Source: Verrucomicrobiota bacterium (GTDB lineage Bacteria; Verrucomicrobiota; Verrucomicrobiia; Limisphaerales; UBA9464). From it: 64,000 bases of DNA. The notes under the pieces are model-generated. The model saw only the letters and a program-made list of their open reading frames with translations, ran no database searches and was not told where the DNA came from. The DNA lies in the NCBI GenBank assembly GCA_016871805.1, contig VHCG01000017.1, forward strand, positions 1 to 64,000. The letters are read 5' to 3'. The position numbers were made by a program, and so were the translations under genes. Shown piece after piece: positions 56,395 through 64,000 of this stretch. Numbering within the stretch: the stretch's first letter is position 1; each line of letters begins with the position of its first letter.

Positions 56395-57786
56395 ATGCCA
56401 CAGGTCTTCATCAAGACATATGGGTGCCAGATGAACGAGCGCGACAGCGAGGCTGTCGCCGCCCAGCTCATGGCGCGCGGCCACACGCTCGTCGCCGACG
56501 AGTCCGCTGCGGATGTCGTGCTCCTGAACACCTGCTCGGTGCGGGATCTCGCGGAGCAGAAGGCGCTGGGGAAGATGTCGGCCGTGGCCGGCGTTGCCCG
56601 GAAGCAGGGACGCCAGCCGGTGCTGGGGTTCCTCGGGTGCATGGCACAGAGCCGGGGACAGGAACTGGCCCATGGCAGCGTCCGGCTCGTCGTCGGCACC
56701 CAGAAGTTCCACCGGATCGGGGAGCACCTCGACGCCCTGCTGCAGGGCCGGGAATCGCACATCGTCGACACCGCCGAGGAGGCCGGGTCCCAGTCCACGA
56801 TCCGCGAGCACCTTATCGACCCGGCAGGACCTCGGGCGGTGACCGCCTTCGTCAGCATCATGCAGGGGTGCAACCAGCACTGCACCTTCTGCATCGTCCC
56901 GGCCACCCGGGGCGCCGAACGGAGCCGTCCGATCCCGGAGATCGTCGACGAGGTCCGCGACCTCGTCGGCCGCGGAGTCCGCGAGGTCACGCTGCTGGGC
57001 CAGATCGTCACCAGCTACGGCCGCCGGGACTATCCGGTCCGCGACGGCCGCTCCGCCTTCGTGCAGCTGCTGGAGGCGGTCCACGAGGTCGACGGCCTGG
57101 AACGCATCCGGCTCACCTCGCCGCATCCGAAGGGCTACGGAGACGACCTGATCGACGCCTTTGGCCGCCTGCCGAAGCTGGTCGAGCATGCCCACCTGCC
57201 CCTGCAGAGCGGCTCCGACCGCATCCTGCGCCAGATGCACCGTGGGTACACCCGGGATCGGTACCTTGGGATCGTGGAGCGTCTCCGGAAACGGCATCCG
57301 GACATGGCGGTAACCACCGACATCATCGTGGGGTTCCCGGGCGAGACCGAGGAGGACTTCGAGCAGACCGTGTCCCTGTGCCACGAGGCGGCGTTCGACC
57401 AGGCCTACGTGTTCAAGTATTCCCAGCGCCGGGACACGCCGGCCGCCGCGATGCCGGACCAGCTCTCCGAAGCCGCCATCGAGGAACGCCATGCCCGGCT
57501 GCTCACCCGGGTCAATGAGATCGCCTCCAGGAAGTATGCCGAACGCGTCGGACGCACGGTCGAGATCCTGGCCGAGGGTCCGAGCCGGAGGAACCCGTCC
57601 CGTTTCGAGGGACGGACCCGGGACAACCGGATCGTGATCTTCGAGGGCGACGAACGGCACCGGGGGCATCTGCTCCGGGTCCAGATCGAGACCGCCAGCG
57701 CCTTCACCCTCTACGGTATCCCGGAACTTGCAGGTGTGTCCGACGTCGAGGAATCCGGATCGAGCGACGCCCCCTCCCTTTCATGA
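56395..57786 (+). CDS. miaB: tRNA-2-methylthio-N6-dimethylallyladenosine synthase MiaB
   Basis: 463 residues. Two iron-sulphur clusters: the N-terminal UPF0004 cysteines (YGCQMNERDS Cys 11, LLNTCSVRD Cys 47, LGCMAQ Cys 82) and the radical-SAM triad CNQHCTFC (Cys 159, 163, 166). GVREVTLLGQIVTSYGRR, LPLQSGSDRILRQMHRGYTRD and DIIVGFPGETEEDF follow, then a TRAM domain. It adds the methylthio group to i6A37 of tRNA. GQIVTSYG replaces the common GQNVNSYG, a small difference. The next gene overlaps its stop. Confidence 0.95.
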   Translation: MPQVFIKTYGCQMNERDSEAVAAQLMARGHTLVADESAADVVLLNTCSVRDLAEQKALGKMSAVAGVARKQGRQPVLGFLGCMAQSRGQELAHGSVRLVVGTQKFHRIGEHLDALLQGRESHIVDTAEEAGSQSTIREHLIDPAGPRAVTAFVSIMQGCNQHCTFCIVPATRGAERSRPIPEIVDEVRDLVGRGVREVTLLGQIVTSYGRRDYPVRDGRSAFVQLLEAVHEVDGLERIRLTSPHPKGYGDDLIDAFGRLPKLVEHAHLPLQSGSDRILRQMHRGYTRDRYLGIVERLRKRHPDMAVTTDIIVGFPGETEEDFEQTVSLCHEAAFDQAYVFKYSQRRDTPAAAMPDQLSEAAIEERHARLLTRVNEIASRKYAERVGRTVEILAEGPSRRNPSRFEGRTRDNRIVIFEGDERHRGHLLRVQIETASAFTLYGIPELAGVSDVEESGSSDAPSLS

Positions 57787-58325
57787 CTCTCTCCCAGCTC
57801 AGTCTCGCCCTCGGTGTGGCGATGATCGTCTCCCACGGGATCGCCCTGGCCCAGTCCGACCGCATCGGAGAGTGGCTCCGCCGGTTTCCCCGTAATGTCC
57901 CGATCGGCGTGGTCCTGATGCTGGCCGGAACCGCCTGGTTCGAGTGGAACCTCCACCTCGAGACCCTCGCCGACATCGCACCCTGGAAGAACCTGATGCA
58001 GATCGGCTTCGCCGCGGTGGGTGTGGGCTCCTGCATCTTCGTCCGGGACTACCTCGCCGTACGGGGACTATGCGTGGTGATGCTCATGGCGGCGTGGTCT
58101 CTCTGCGAGCTGACCCGCTGGCATACCAGCCCGTGGCGCAATGCCCTGACCGCCTGGGCCTACGTGTGGGTCCTGCTGGGTCTCTGGTGGTCGATGTCCC
58201 CCTGGAGGATGCGCGACGCCATCCAGTGGGTCACCGGATCTCCCACGCTGTTCCGCCTGGCCGCGGTGGCCGGACTGGTCTGGGGCGCGATCGTGATTGT
58301 CCTGGGCCTGACCGTGCTGCGCTGA
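57783..58325 (+). CDS. Hypothetical multi-pass membrane protein
   Basis: 180 residues with about five hydrophobic segments (LALGVAMIVSHGIALA, VPIGVVLMLAGTAWFEW, LMQIGFAAVGVGSCIFV, GLCVVMLMAAWSLCEL, LAAVAGLVWGAIVIVLGLTVL) and many Trp residues. No family recognised. Its ATG lies within the miaB stop (ATGA) and mutY starts eight bases after it, so it is embedded in an RNA/DNA-maintenance operon by position only. Confidence 0.75.
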   Translation: MTLSQLSLALGVAMIVSHGIALAQSDRIGEWLRRFPRNVPIGVVLMLAGTAWFEWNLHLETLADIAPWKNLMQIGFAAVGVGSCIFVRDYLAVRGLCVVMLMAAWSLCELTRWHTSPWRNALTAWAYVWVLLGLWWSMSPWRMRDAIQWVTGSPTLFRLAAVAGLVWGAIVIVLGLTVLR

Positions 58326-58332
58326 ACCGAGC

Positions 58333-59490
58333 GTGAGGGCCTCCCGGACAGCGATCGCCCCGACTCGCTGGGACGGTCCGGGGACACCCGGGGACCTCGC
58401 CCAGTCCCTGCTCCGCTGGTTTTCGACCGCAGCCCGGGATCTCCCGTGGCGACGGACCCGCAATCCCTACGGCATATGGGTCTCCGAGATCATGCTCCAG
58501 CAGACCCAGGTCCAGACGGTCATCCCGTACTGGAATCGCTGGATGGAGGCCTTTCCGGATGTCCACGCGCTGGCGGCGGCGCCGGAGGAGCGGGTGCTGA
58601 AGCTGTGGGAGGGCCTTGGCTACTACTCGCGGGCACGGAATCTCCACCGCGCGGCGGCCCGGATCGTCGGTTCCGAAACGGGCCGGTTTCCGGACACCGT
58701 GGACTCACTGCTCGAACTGCCCGGGATCGGACGCTACACCGCTGGAGCCGTCGCCAGCATCGCCTTCAACCGACCGGCGCCGATCCTCGACGGGAACGTC
58801 ATCCGGGTCCTGACCCGCCTGCTCGCGCTGAAGGGGGATCCGCGGACCCGTCCACTCCAGGAGATCCTCTGGGCGCGGGCCCAGGATCTGGTGACCGCCT
58901 CCGAAGGCCGAGGCGGCGTCCGAATGCCCTGGGGTGAATGCCTTGGAGACTGCTCGGCGCTGAACCAGTCCCTGATGGAGCTCGGGGCCACCGTCTGCCT
59001 GCCCAAGAACCCCCGTTGCGAGGCCTGTCCAGTAAGGTCTCTGTGCCGGGCGGCGGAGGAGGGAACCCAGGAGCGGTATCCGGAGACCGCACCCCGCCCG
59101 GCTCCGATCCAGAAGGTCGACGCCGCCGTTGTGATCGAACAGAAGGGAACCGTGTGGGTCCGACAACGCCCCGCAGGCGGGGTGAACGCGGGATTCTGGG
59201 AGTTCCCGGGACTCGAGCTCCCCGACCCGGTCGACAACGTCCGGCGCCACGTCGCCCGGTGGCTGGGCGTCCCGGAGGACCGCCTGGCCCCCCTGCCCCC
59301 GATCCGTCATGCCATCACCCGGTATCGGATCCGGCTGGAGAGCTTCCACACGACCGGAATCGGTCTTCCCGCTGTCGTCGGATCCACCGGACGCTGGGTC
59401 GACCGCCGGGAGCTTGAGGCGCTGGCCTTCACGGCGGCCCACCGACGGATCGTCCGACTGCTGCCGAAGGCCACCCTGCCTGCGGCATGA
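58333..59490 (+). CDS. mutY: A/G-specific adenine DNA glycosylase MutY
   Basis: 385 residues. It removes adenine mispaired with 8-oxoguanine. Motifs in order: SEIMLQQTQVQTVIPYW (catalytic Glu 52), LPGIGRYTAGAVASIAF (helix-hairpin-helix), PILDGNVIRVLTR (Asp 152) and the [4Fe-4S] cysteines CLPKNPRCEACPVRSLC (221, 228, 231, 237). A C-terminal NUDIX-like 8-oxoG recognition domain follows (VWVRQRPAGGVNAGFWEFPGLEL). GTG start at 58333, eight bases after the previous stop. Confidence 0.95.
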   Translation: MRASRTAIAPTRWDGPGTPGDLAQSLLRWFSTAARDLPWRRTRNPYGIWVSEIMLQQTQVQTVIPYWNRWMEAFPDVHALAAAPEERVLKLWEGLGYYSRARNLHRAAARIVGSETGRFPDTVDSLLELPGIGRYTAGAVASIAFNRPAPILDGNVIRVLTRLLALKGDPRTRPLQEILWARAQDLVTASEGRGGVRMPWGECLGDCSALNQSLMELGATVCLPKNPRCEACPVRSLCRAAEEGTQERYPETAPRPAPIQKVDAAVVIEQKGTVWVRQRPAGGVNAGFWEFPGLELPDPVDNVRRHVARWLGVPEDRLAPLPPIRHAITRYRIRLESFHTTGIGLPAVVGSTGRWVDRRELEALAFTAAHRRIVRLLPKATLPAA

Positions 59491-59600
59491 GCGGGCCGCG
59501 ACGCGACCCTTCACGCGACCGCGGTCGGCTCAACCCCTGCTCGTGGACAGAGCCACCCCCCACACTCGCCAAGTCCACGGAACCGCGGTAGCGTCCACCT

Positions 59601-60284
59601 ATGCTCGATAACCACGCCACACGCCGCGCCGAGGATCCGTGGCGCGTCTTCAAGATCATGTCGGAGTTCGTCGAATCCTTCGACACCCTTTCAAAGCTGG
59701 GTCCGGCGGTGACGATCTTCGGCAGCGCCCGCACCAATCCCAGCGACCCCTATTACAAGGCGGCGGTGGCCATCGCCGAGGGACTGGGCCGGAACAAGAT
59801 CGCGACCATCACCGGCGGTGGGCCCGGGATCATGGAGGCCGCCAACCGCGGCGCGTCCAAGGTCAAGGGTGTCCCCAGCATCGGACTGAACATCGAGCTC
59901 CCCTTCGAGCAGAAGGGCAACCGCTATGCCAACCTCGGGATCAACTTCCATTACTTCTTCACGCGGAAGGTCAGCCTCGTGAAATACAGCCTGGGATTCG
60001 TCTTCATGCCCGGTGGATTCGGAACCCTCGACGAACTGTTCGAGGTCGTCACCCTCGTCCAGACCCAGCGGATTCCGGCGTTTCCGATCCTGCTCTACGG
60101 AAGCACGTACTGGGAGGGTCTCCTCGACTGGGTCAAGGAGACCCTGGAGACGAGCCGCATGATCTCACCCGGGGATCTCGACCTGCTGCAGGTGAAGGAC
60201 GATCCGGCCGAGATCGTCGAGGCCATCCTCGACTTCAAGAGGGTAGTGGGTGTTCCGGAACAGGTGCCCGCCGCCTTCCGATGA
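59601..60284 (+). CDS. LOG-family (TIGR00730) nucleotide phosphoribohydrolase-like protein
   Basis: 227 residues. FGSARTNPSDPYYKAA and ATITGGGPGIMEAANRGA form the nucleotide-binding Rossmann part, and PGGFGTLDELFEVVTLVQT (residues 137-155) is the PGGxGTxxE catalytic motif of the LOG family, formerly called lysine decarboxylases. Members cleave ribose 5-phosphate from cytokinin nucleotides or other NMPs; the bacterial substrate is unclear. Overlaps the M16 peptidase gene by ATGA. Confidence 0.9.
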   Translation: MLDNHATRRAEDPWRVFKIMSEFVESFDTLSKLGPAVTIFGSARTNPSDPYYKAAVAIAEGLGRNKIATITGGGPGIMEAANRGASKVKGVPSIGLNIELPFEQKGNRYANLGINFHYFFTRKVSLVKYSLGFVFMPGGFGTLDELFEVVTLVQTQRIPAFPILLYGSTYWEGLLDWVKETLETSRMISPGDLDLLQVKDDPAEIVEAILDFKRVVGVPEQVPAAFR

Positions 60285-61612
60285 GCGTCCGGCCAACGAC
60301 CCGGCGCGCGTCGGACCCGAAGTTCCGACCGAGGACCTCCAGGTCCGGGCGATGCCAGGTCACGCCCCTGGAGGGCGGTCCGACGGTGATCACCGCCGCC
60401 ATGCCCCACAGATCCAGCGTGTCGGCGGGCATCTGGGTCTCGGTCGGAGGCCGCCACGAACCCGCGTCCCTCGGTGGCATCTCCCACTTCATCGAGCACA
60501 TGCTGTTCAAGGGGACGCGGTCCCGGACCGCCGCCCAGATCTCCGAGGCCATCGAGGGCATCGGAGGCTATCTCAACGCGTTCACCGACGAGGAACACAC
60601 CTGCTTCTACGCACGGGCCCGCGGCCGTGACCTCCCGGTCCTCGTCGACGTGCTCCTCGACATGTGCCTCGATTCGAGGCTCGCTCCGGCCGAGATCGCC
60701 CGCGAGCGGACCGTGGTCGAGGAGGAGATCGCGATGTACCGCGACCAGCCGGCCGAGCATGTCCATGATGTCCTCAACGCGCTCCAGTTTCCCGGACACC
60801 CCCTGGGGCGTGCGGTCATCGGATCCCCGAAGACGGTCCGCTCCTTCCGCCAACGTCATCTGAAGGCGTTCCTCAAAGGCCACTACACCGCAGGGGCGAC
60901 AACGATCGTGGCGACGGGGGATGTGGACCACGGAGAGCTCGTCCGTCTGCTGGAACCCCACCGACGGCGGTTCAACCCTGGCTCCATCCCGGAGTTCGAA
61001 CCGGCACCCCCCGCCGGAACGAGTCCGAGGCTGCGTCAGGTCGTCCGCGACACCGAGCAGTCCCACATGAGCCTTGGGATACGGACCTGTTCGCGTCACG
61101 ACACCTCCCGGTTCGCCCTCCGTCTCCTCAGTGTGATCCTCGGCGAGAACATGAGTTCCCGCCTTTTCCAGGTCGTCCGGGAACGGCATGGCCTGACCTA
61201 CAACATCCAGACCACCACCAGCCTCTGGGAGGACTGCGGGGATCTTGTCGTCTCCGCCGGCATGGCACCGCGGGAACTGTCGCGGACCCTGCGTCTGGTC
61301 CGACAGGAGTTCGACCGGATCCGTCGCACGGCCCCGGATCCGGCGGAACTCGAGCGTGCCCGGGACTACCTCGTCGGCCAGCACGAACTCCACGTCGAGA
61401 GCACGGAGCACCACATGATGCACCTGGGGGAACATTGGCTGGGGCACGGAGCCCTGCCCTGCTTCGACACGACGCAGTCCCACCTCCTAGCCGTTCAGCC
61501 CTCCGACATCCGACGGGCCGCCGAACAGTTTCTCGACACCCGGCGCATGAGCCTAGCCCTTGTGGGGCCCAGGGCCGACGCAAACGCCCTCGGGAGGATT
61601 CTGGAGGGGTGA
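60281..61612 (+). CDS. M16-family zinc metallopeptidase
   Basis: 443 residues with no signal peptide. The inverted zinc motif HFIEH (His 69, Glu 72, His 73) and the distal glutamate in ERTVVEEEIAMYRDQP are intact, so this is an active-site-bearing subunit. FPGHPLGRAVIGSPKTVRS and LSVILGENMSSRLFQVVRERHGLTYNIQT are typical of the mitochondrial-processing-peptidase/PqqL-like group. It probably degrades peptides. It starts inside the LOG gene stop codon and ends before a convergent hydrolase. Confidence 0.92.
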   Translation: MSVRPTTRRASDPKFRPRTSRSGRCQVTPLEGGPTVITAAMPHRSSVSAGIWVSVGGRHEPASLGGISHFIEHMLFKGTRSRTAAQISEAIEGIGGYLNAFTDEEHTCFYARARGRDLPVLVDVLLDMCLDSRLAPAEIARERTVVEEEIAMYRDQPAEHVHDVLNALQFPGHPLGRAVIGSPKTVRSFRQRHLKAFLKGHYTAGATTIVATGDVDHGELVRLLEPHRRRFNPGSIPEFEPAPPAGTSPRLRQVVRDTEQSHMSLGIRTCSRHDTSRFALRLLSVILGENMSSRLFQVVRERHGLTYNIQTTTSLWEDCGDLVVSAGMAPRELSRTLRLVRQEFDRIRRTAPDPAELERARDYLVGQHELHVESTEHHMMHLGEHWLGHGALPCFDTTQSHLLAVQPSDIRRAAEQFLDTRRMSLALVGPRADANALGRILEG

Positions 61613-61640
61613 CGACCCGCAGCCACCGACGGGACAGGAC

Positions 61641-61691
61641 GCGGGGTTCCAAAATCCCGCCTGGAGATGGAGGGTGGGTCTCGTCCCCACC
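61641..61691. terminator. Double hairpin between convergent genes
   Basis: GCGGGGT (61641-61647) pairs with ATCCCGC (61654-61660), one G-T pair. GGTGGG (61673-61678) pairs with CCCACC (61686-61691). They fill most of the 90-base gap between the M16 peptidase and the oppositely oriented hydrolase, a natural place for termination of both, though T-runs are poor. Confidence 0.4.
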
Positions 61692-61701
61692 AGGTTCCCG
61701 C

Positions 61702-63522
61702 TCAGTGCTGGTTCGAAAGGAATCGGAACCAGTCGACCTGGTCGGCGATGCCCCTCATGAACGTTCCCCGGTGGGAGCCTCCTGGGACTGGGATGTAGGT
61801 GCTGAGTCCGGGACTCCAGATGTCCTGGACCTGCGCCGGGATCACCGTGACGTAAGGGGGGAAGAACTCGTCCTGATCCCCGTTCCACGAACGGACGGGC
61901 GACTTTGCCACGAAATCATAGGCGGACACGTGTCGGACGAAGTTGGCGAAATCCGATCCGGAGAAATAGGAGGGATCCCGGTACTCGGGGCGTAACATCT
62001 CGATGAGAGAGGATTTCCCAGACCCACTGCCGGGCGGGATCTGGTCAAACAGTTCAAGGATACCGGCCATTCCGTCACTCCACTCATAGATCCTGCGCGC
62101 CGTCTCATAGTACTCGGGCGCGATGACCGACTTCGCCAACCCGGGCCGGTTGTAGTAGTTCTCGTAGGAGAAGGCGGTCAGGACATACATGAAGTTCAGA
62201 TTGAGATCCCCGGTCTCCGTGGGGGTCTCGCTCCTCGGCCTGAAGAGGCCACGCGTGGCCATGAGGTAGGTGGCCGCGGGCGACGCCATGGTCCCTGTGC
62301 CGTCCACCTTGATCCCAAGCGATTCAAGCTTCTCGAGGAACTGCATGGCCACCAGGGCCCCTTGGGACCAGCCTGACAGATAGAGCCCACCCCGCTCGAT
62401 TCCCCGCGCGGCGAGGTATCCTTCCGCCGCCATCAATAGGTCCAGACAGGCCTGTTGGTGGGGACTCTTCGGTGTATAGCCATGGGGCTCCATGGAATCT
62501 CCGAGGCCGAAGTAGTCGGCAGCAATCACCACCATGCCCTGCCCACCCGCGGCCGCCACGATGGGCCGGGTTTCGTAGCTCCATGCTTGATCCAGGGGAG
62601 CCGCGTCGACATCGAAGCACTTCGACGGAGCCACACGCTTGGAGAAGATCGTGCCATGCTGGTACGAGAGAAGGTCCATCCTCGCAGCGCCCGTGTCGGG
62701 GATGGCCATCAAGCCCGAAGCGAGGGTCGGCCTGCCTCCGAGACTCGGGATCGAGGAGTTGTAGTAAACCTTGTAGACCTCGACTCCATTGGCGGATGGC
62801 TTGAACGTCGGAGGGACGTAGTTCGTGAAGTAGGGCTTCTTCGGATTCTGGTAGTAGGGCGTTTGGGACGACGGGTCGTAGAGGAAGCTGCCCAGTTCTT
62901 TTGGGTTTCTGAGATCCAGCACCTCATCGAGCTCACCGGCTACAACCGTCCGGTAGTGCTTGAAGTAGGATCCCAGGACTACCAGCCGATCGGCTCCGTC
63001 GACGATCGACTGGACCACGTTGCCCGATATGTCGGTGATGATGGCGCCTCCGGCGAGGCGTACGATCTGGCCCATCATGGGATCCAGCGCAGCCACGGCG
63101 CCTTGGGGATCCGCTTCGGTCGGCTGGTACTCGAACTGGAGCGTCGAGGTTCCCGCACCGGACCGGTAAAGGAGATACCGGGGCTGTCCGCCAAAAAGGA
63201 ACGGGATCACCGGCATCCGAACCACGAAGACCGGCTGACTGAACTCCACCTGCATCGACACCGGCCCTCGGCCGTTCGGGTGGCCCGTGGGCTGCGTGAA
63301 GGATCGCACCCCGGCACCCGGTGCATTCGTCGTCCACCGAAACTCGTCCCCAGGAACACGGGGCTTCTTCCGCGGGACCTGTGTGCCTGGGTTGTTGGGG
63401 TCCACCACGGGACGGATGTTCGGGCGGCCGGCCAGGACGGTAGGGACCTGCCCCGGCTTGGGTCCTGCCCACCCCACCATCATCGCAACACTGAGGAACG
63501 CGAAAACAACCAGTGATCTCAT
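61702..63522 (-). CDS. Secreted alpha/beta hydrolase (lipase/esterase-like)
   Basis: 606 residues with a signal peptide (MRSLVVFAFLSVAMMVGWAGP). The N-terminal ~200 residues are beta-rich and unassigned. The hydrolase part has LYLSGWSQGALVAMQFL (nucleophile Ser in GWSQG), SWNGDQDEFFPP (acid) and PGGSHRGTF (histidine), and the arrangement VIAADYFGLGDSMEPHGY plus a long lid region recalls secretory lipases. ATG 63522 preferred; 63531 also possible. Likely an extracellular or periplasmic esterase with unknown substrate. Confidence 0.8.
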   Translation of the reverse strand: MRSLVVFAFLSVAMMVGWAGPKPGQVPTVLAGRPNIRPVVDPNNPGTQVPRKKPRVPGDEFRWTTNAPGAGVRSFTQPTGHPNGRGPVSMQVEFSQPVFVVRMPVIPFLFGGQPRYLLYRSGAGTSTLQFEYQPTEADPQGAVAALDPMMGQIVRLAGGAIITDISGNVVQSIVDGADRLVVLGSYFKHYRTVVAGELDEVLDLRNPKELGSFLYDPSSQTPYYQNPKKPYFTNYVPPTFKPSANGVEVYKVYYNSSIPSLGGRPTLASGLMAIPDTGAARMDLLSYQHGTIFSKRVAPSKCFDVDAAPLDQAWSYETRPIVAAAGGQGMVVIAADYFGLGDSMEPHGYTPKSPHQQACLDLLMAAEGYLAARGIERGGLYLSGWSQGALVAMQFLEKLESLGIKVDGTGTMASPAATYLMATRGLFRPRSETPTETGDLNLNFMYVLTAFSYENYYNRPGLAKSVIAPEYYETARRIYEWSDGMAGILELFDQIPPGSGSGKSSLIEMLRPEYRDPSYFSGSDFANFVRHVSAYDFVAKSPVRSWNGDQDEFFPPYVTVIPAQVQDIWSPGLSTYIPVPGGSHRGTFMRGIADQVDWFRFLSNQH

Positions 63523-63639
63523 GCTGGACACGCTGGCAAAATCCGTCCGGGAGTCGAACTCTCTTTTTCGGAGTGGGGCTCCGCCGCACGCAGGAATGGG
63601 ATCACTCCTCTGAGGACGACACGCGGGCCCAGTTGAAGG

Positions 63640-63741
63640 TCATGACGGCGTGGGCGGTGTTGGCTCGCCAAACCACAGCCCCAGCGGCCATCCCAGTCCC
63701 CACCACGCCCCGAGCCAGGCCGTCCACAGCACGACGAACAC
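63640..63741 (-). CDS. Possible Trp-rich micro-ORF after DUF1501
   Basis: Minus-strand GTG at 63741 to TGA at 63640 would encode 33 residues, VFVVLWTAWLGAWWGLGWPL and then GLWFGEPTPPTPS. One hydrophobic helix carries six Trp plus Gly and ends in a Pro/Thr tail. It starts 9 bases after the DUF1501 stop. No ribosome site is obvious and the start could be a little upstream. Chance is quite possible at this G+C. Confidence 0.3.
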   Translation of the reverse strand: MFVVLWTAWLGAWWGLGWPLGLWFGEPTPPTPS

Positions 63742-63749
63742 CAGCGGCT

Positions 63750-64000
63750 TCAGGCGAGGATGTCCTTCACCACATGGCCCGACACATCGGTGAGACGGAA
63801 GTCCCGACCGGCGTGATGGTAGGTGAGCCTCTCGTGGTCCAGGCCGAGGCAGTGGAGGATCGTCGCCTGGATGTCGTGGACGTGGACCGGATTCTCGACG
63901 ACGTGGAAACCGAGATCATCCGTGGCGCCGTAGCTGAAGCCCCGCCTGATCCCGCCACCGGCCATCCAGAGGGTGTAGGCCTGGGGATGATGATCCCGCC
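63750..64000 (-). CDS. C-terminal part of a fourth DUF1501 protein (partial)
   Basis: The frame stays open to the right edge of the window, so the gene's start lies outside. The visible ~83 residues show the DUF1501 ending: [57 protein letters not shown] and [12 protein letters not shown]. By analogy with the three complete pairs a DUF1553 gene should lie upstream, beyond 64000. Confidence 0.88.
   Translation of the reverse strand, partial: RDHHPQAYTLWMAGGGIRRGFSYGATDDLGFHVVENPVHVHDIQATILHCLGLDHERLTYHHAGRDFRLTDVSGHVVKDILA

Overview
The window is dense, GC-rich bacterial DNA (roughly two thirds G+C by eye) with short intergenic gaps and many 4-base ATGA/GTGA stop-start overlaps. Gene content points to a Verrucomicrobiota member close to Pedosphaera/Limisphaera (Limisphaerales). 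It has several gene pairs of large DUF1549/DUF1553 haem-motif proteins with Tat-exported DUF1501 proteins. It also has two single-pilin-like 'H-X9-DG' proteins with prepilin N-termini, PQQ-like propeller and CRTAC1/ASPIC proteins, a secreted sialidase fragment and NIPSNAP and PIG-L proteins. All of these are common in Verrucomicrobiota and Planctomycetota. No rRNA, tRNA, transposase, integrase or CRISPR array was seen, so this reads as ordinary chromosome.

Left third (1-22.7 kb): the tail of a sialidase-like protein is followed by a family-4 uracil-DNA glycosylase. Next come a secreted propeller protein with a coupled lipoprotein (minus strand) and a TPP-riboswitch-controlled thiC. An overlapping envelope operon then encodes a BamD-like TPR protein, an LptE-like lipoprotein and a PQQ/BamB-like propeller. 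DUF1553-DUF1501 pair A (plus strand) follows, then a small minus-strand cluster (NIPSNAP, SET, LMW phosphatase), a prepilin-like protein, and pair B (minus) with an upstream hydrolase and membrane protein.

Middle (22.7-44 kb): typA, a HEAT-repeat lipoprotein and a second prepilin-like protein are followed by a coupled TPR + CRTAC1 pair, a chagasin-like secreted protein and pair C (minus). A long plus-strand housekeeping run then reads ACT protein, GNAT, APC permease, nusB, PHP phosphoesterase, ftsY and ribD, and it converges on a Do-type periplasmic protease.

Right third (44-64 kb): a class I aldolase lies divergent from a glycosyltransferase, followed by purE and cimA. The cimA leader encodes an isoleucine-rich 17-residue peptide followed by a perfect 15-bp hairpin, which looks like a classical attenuator and is the most interesting regulatory signal here. 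Then come a PIG-L deacetylase fused to a CBM9-like domain, two small poorly conserved genes, B12-dependent ribonucleotide reductase (nrdJ) with a textbook terminator, a DASS anion transporter, miaB, a membrane protein, mutY, a LOG-family protein, an M16 peptidase, a large secreted alpha/beta hydrolase and the tail of a fourth DUF1501 gene running off the right edge.

Functional assignments rest on motifs and family knowledge recalled without database searches. Start codons were adjusted where signal peptides, ribosome sites or a riboswitch argued against the longest ORF.
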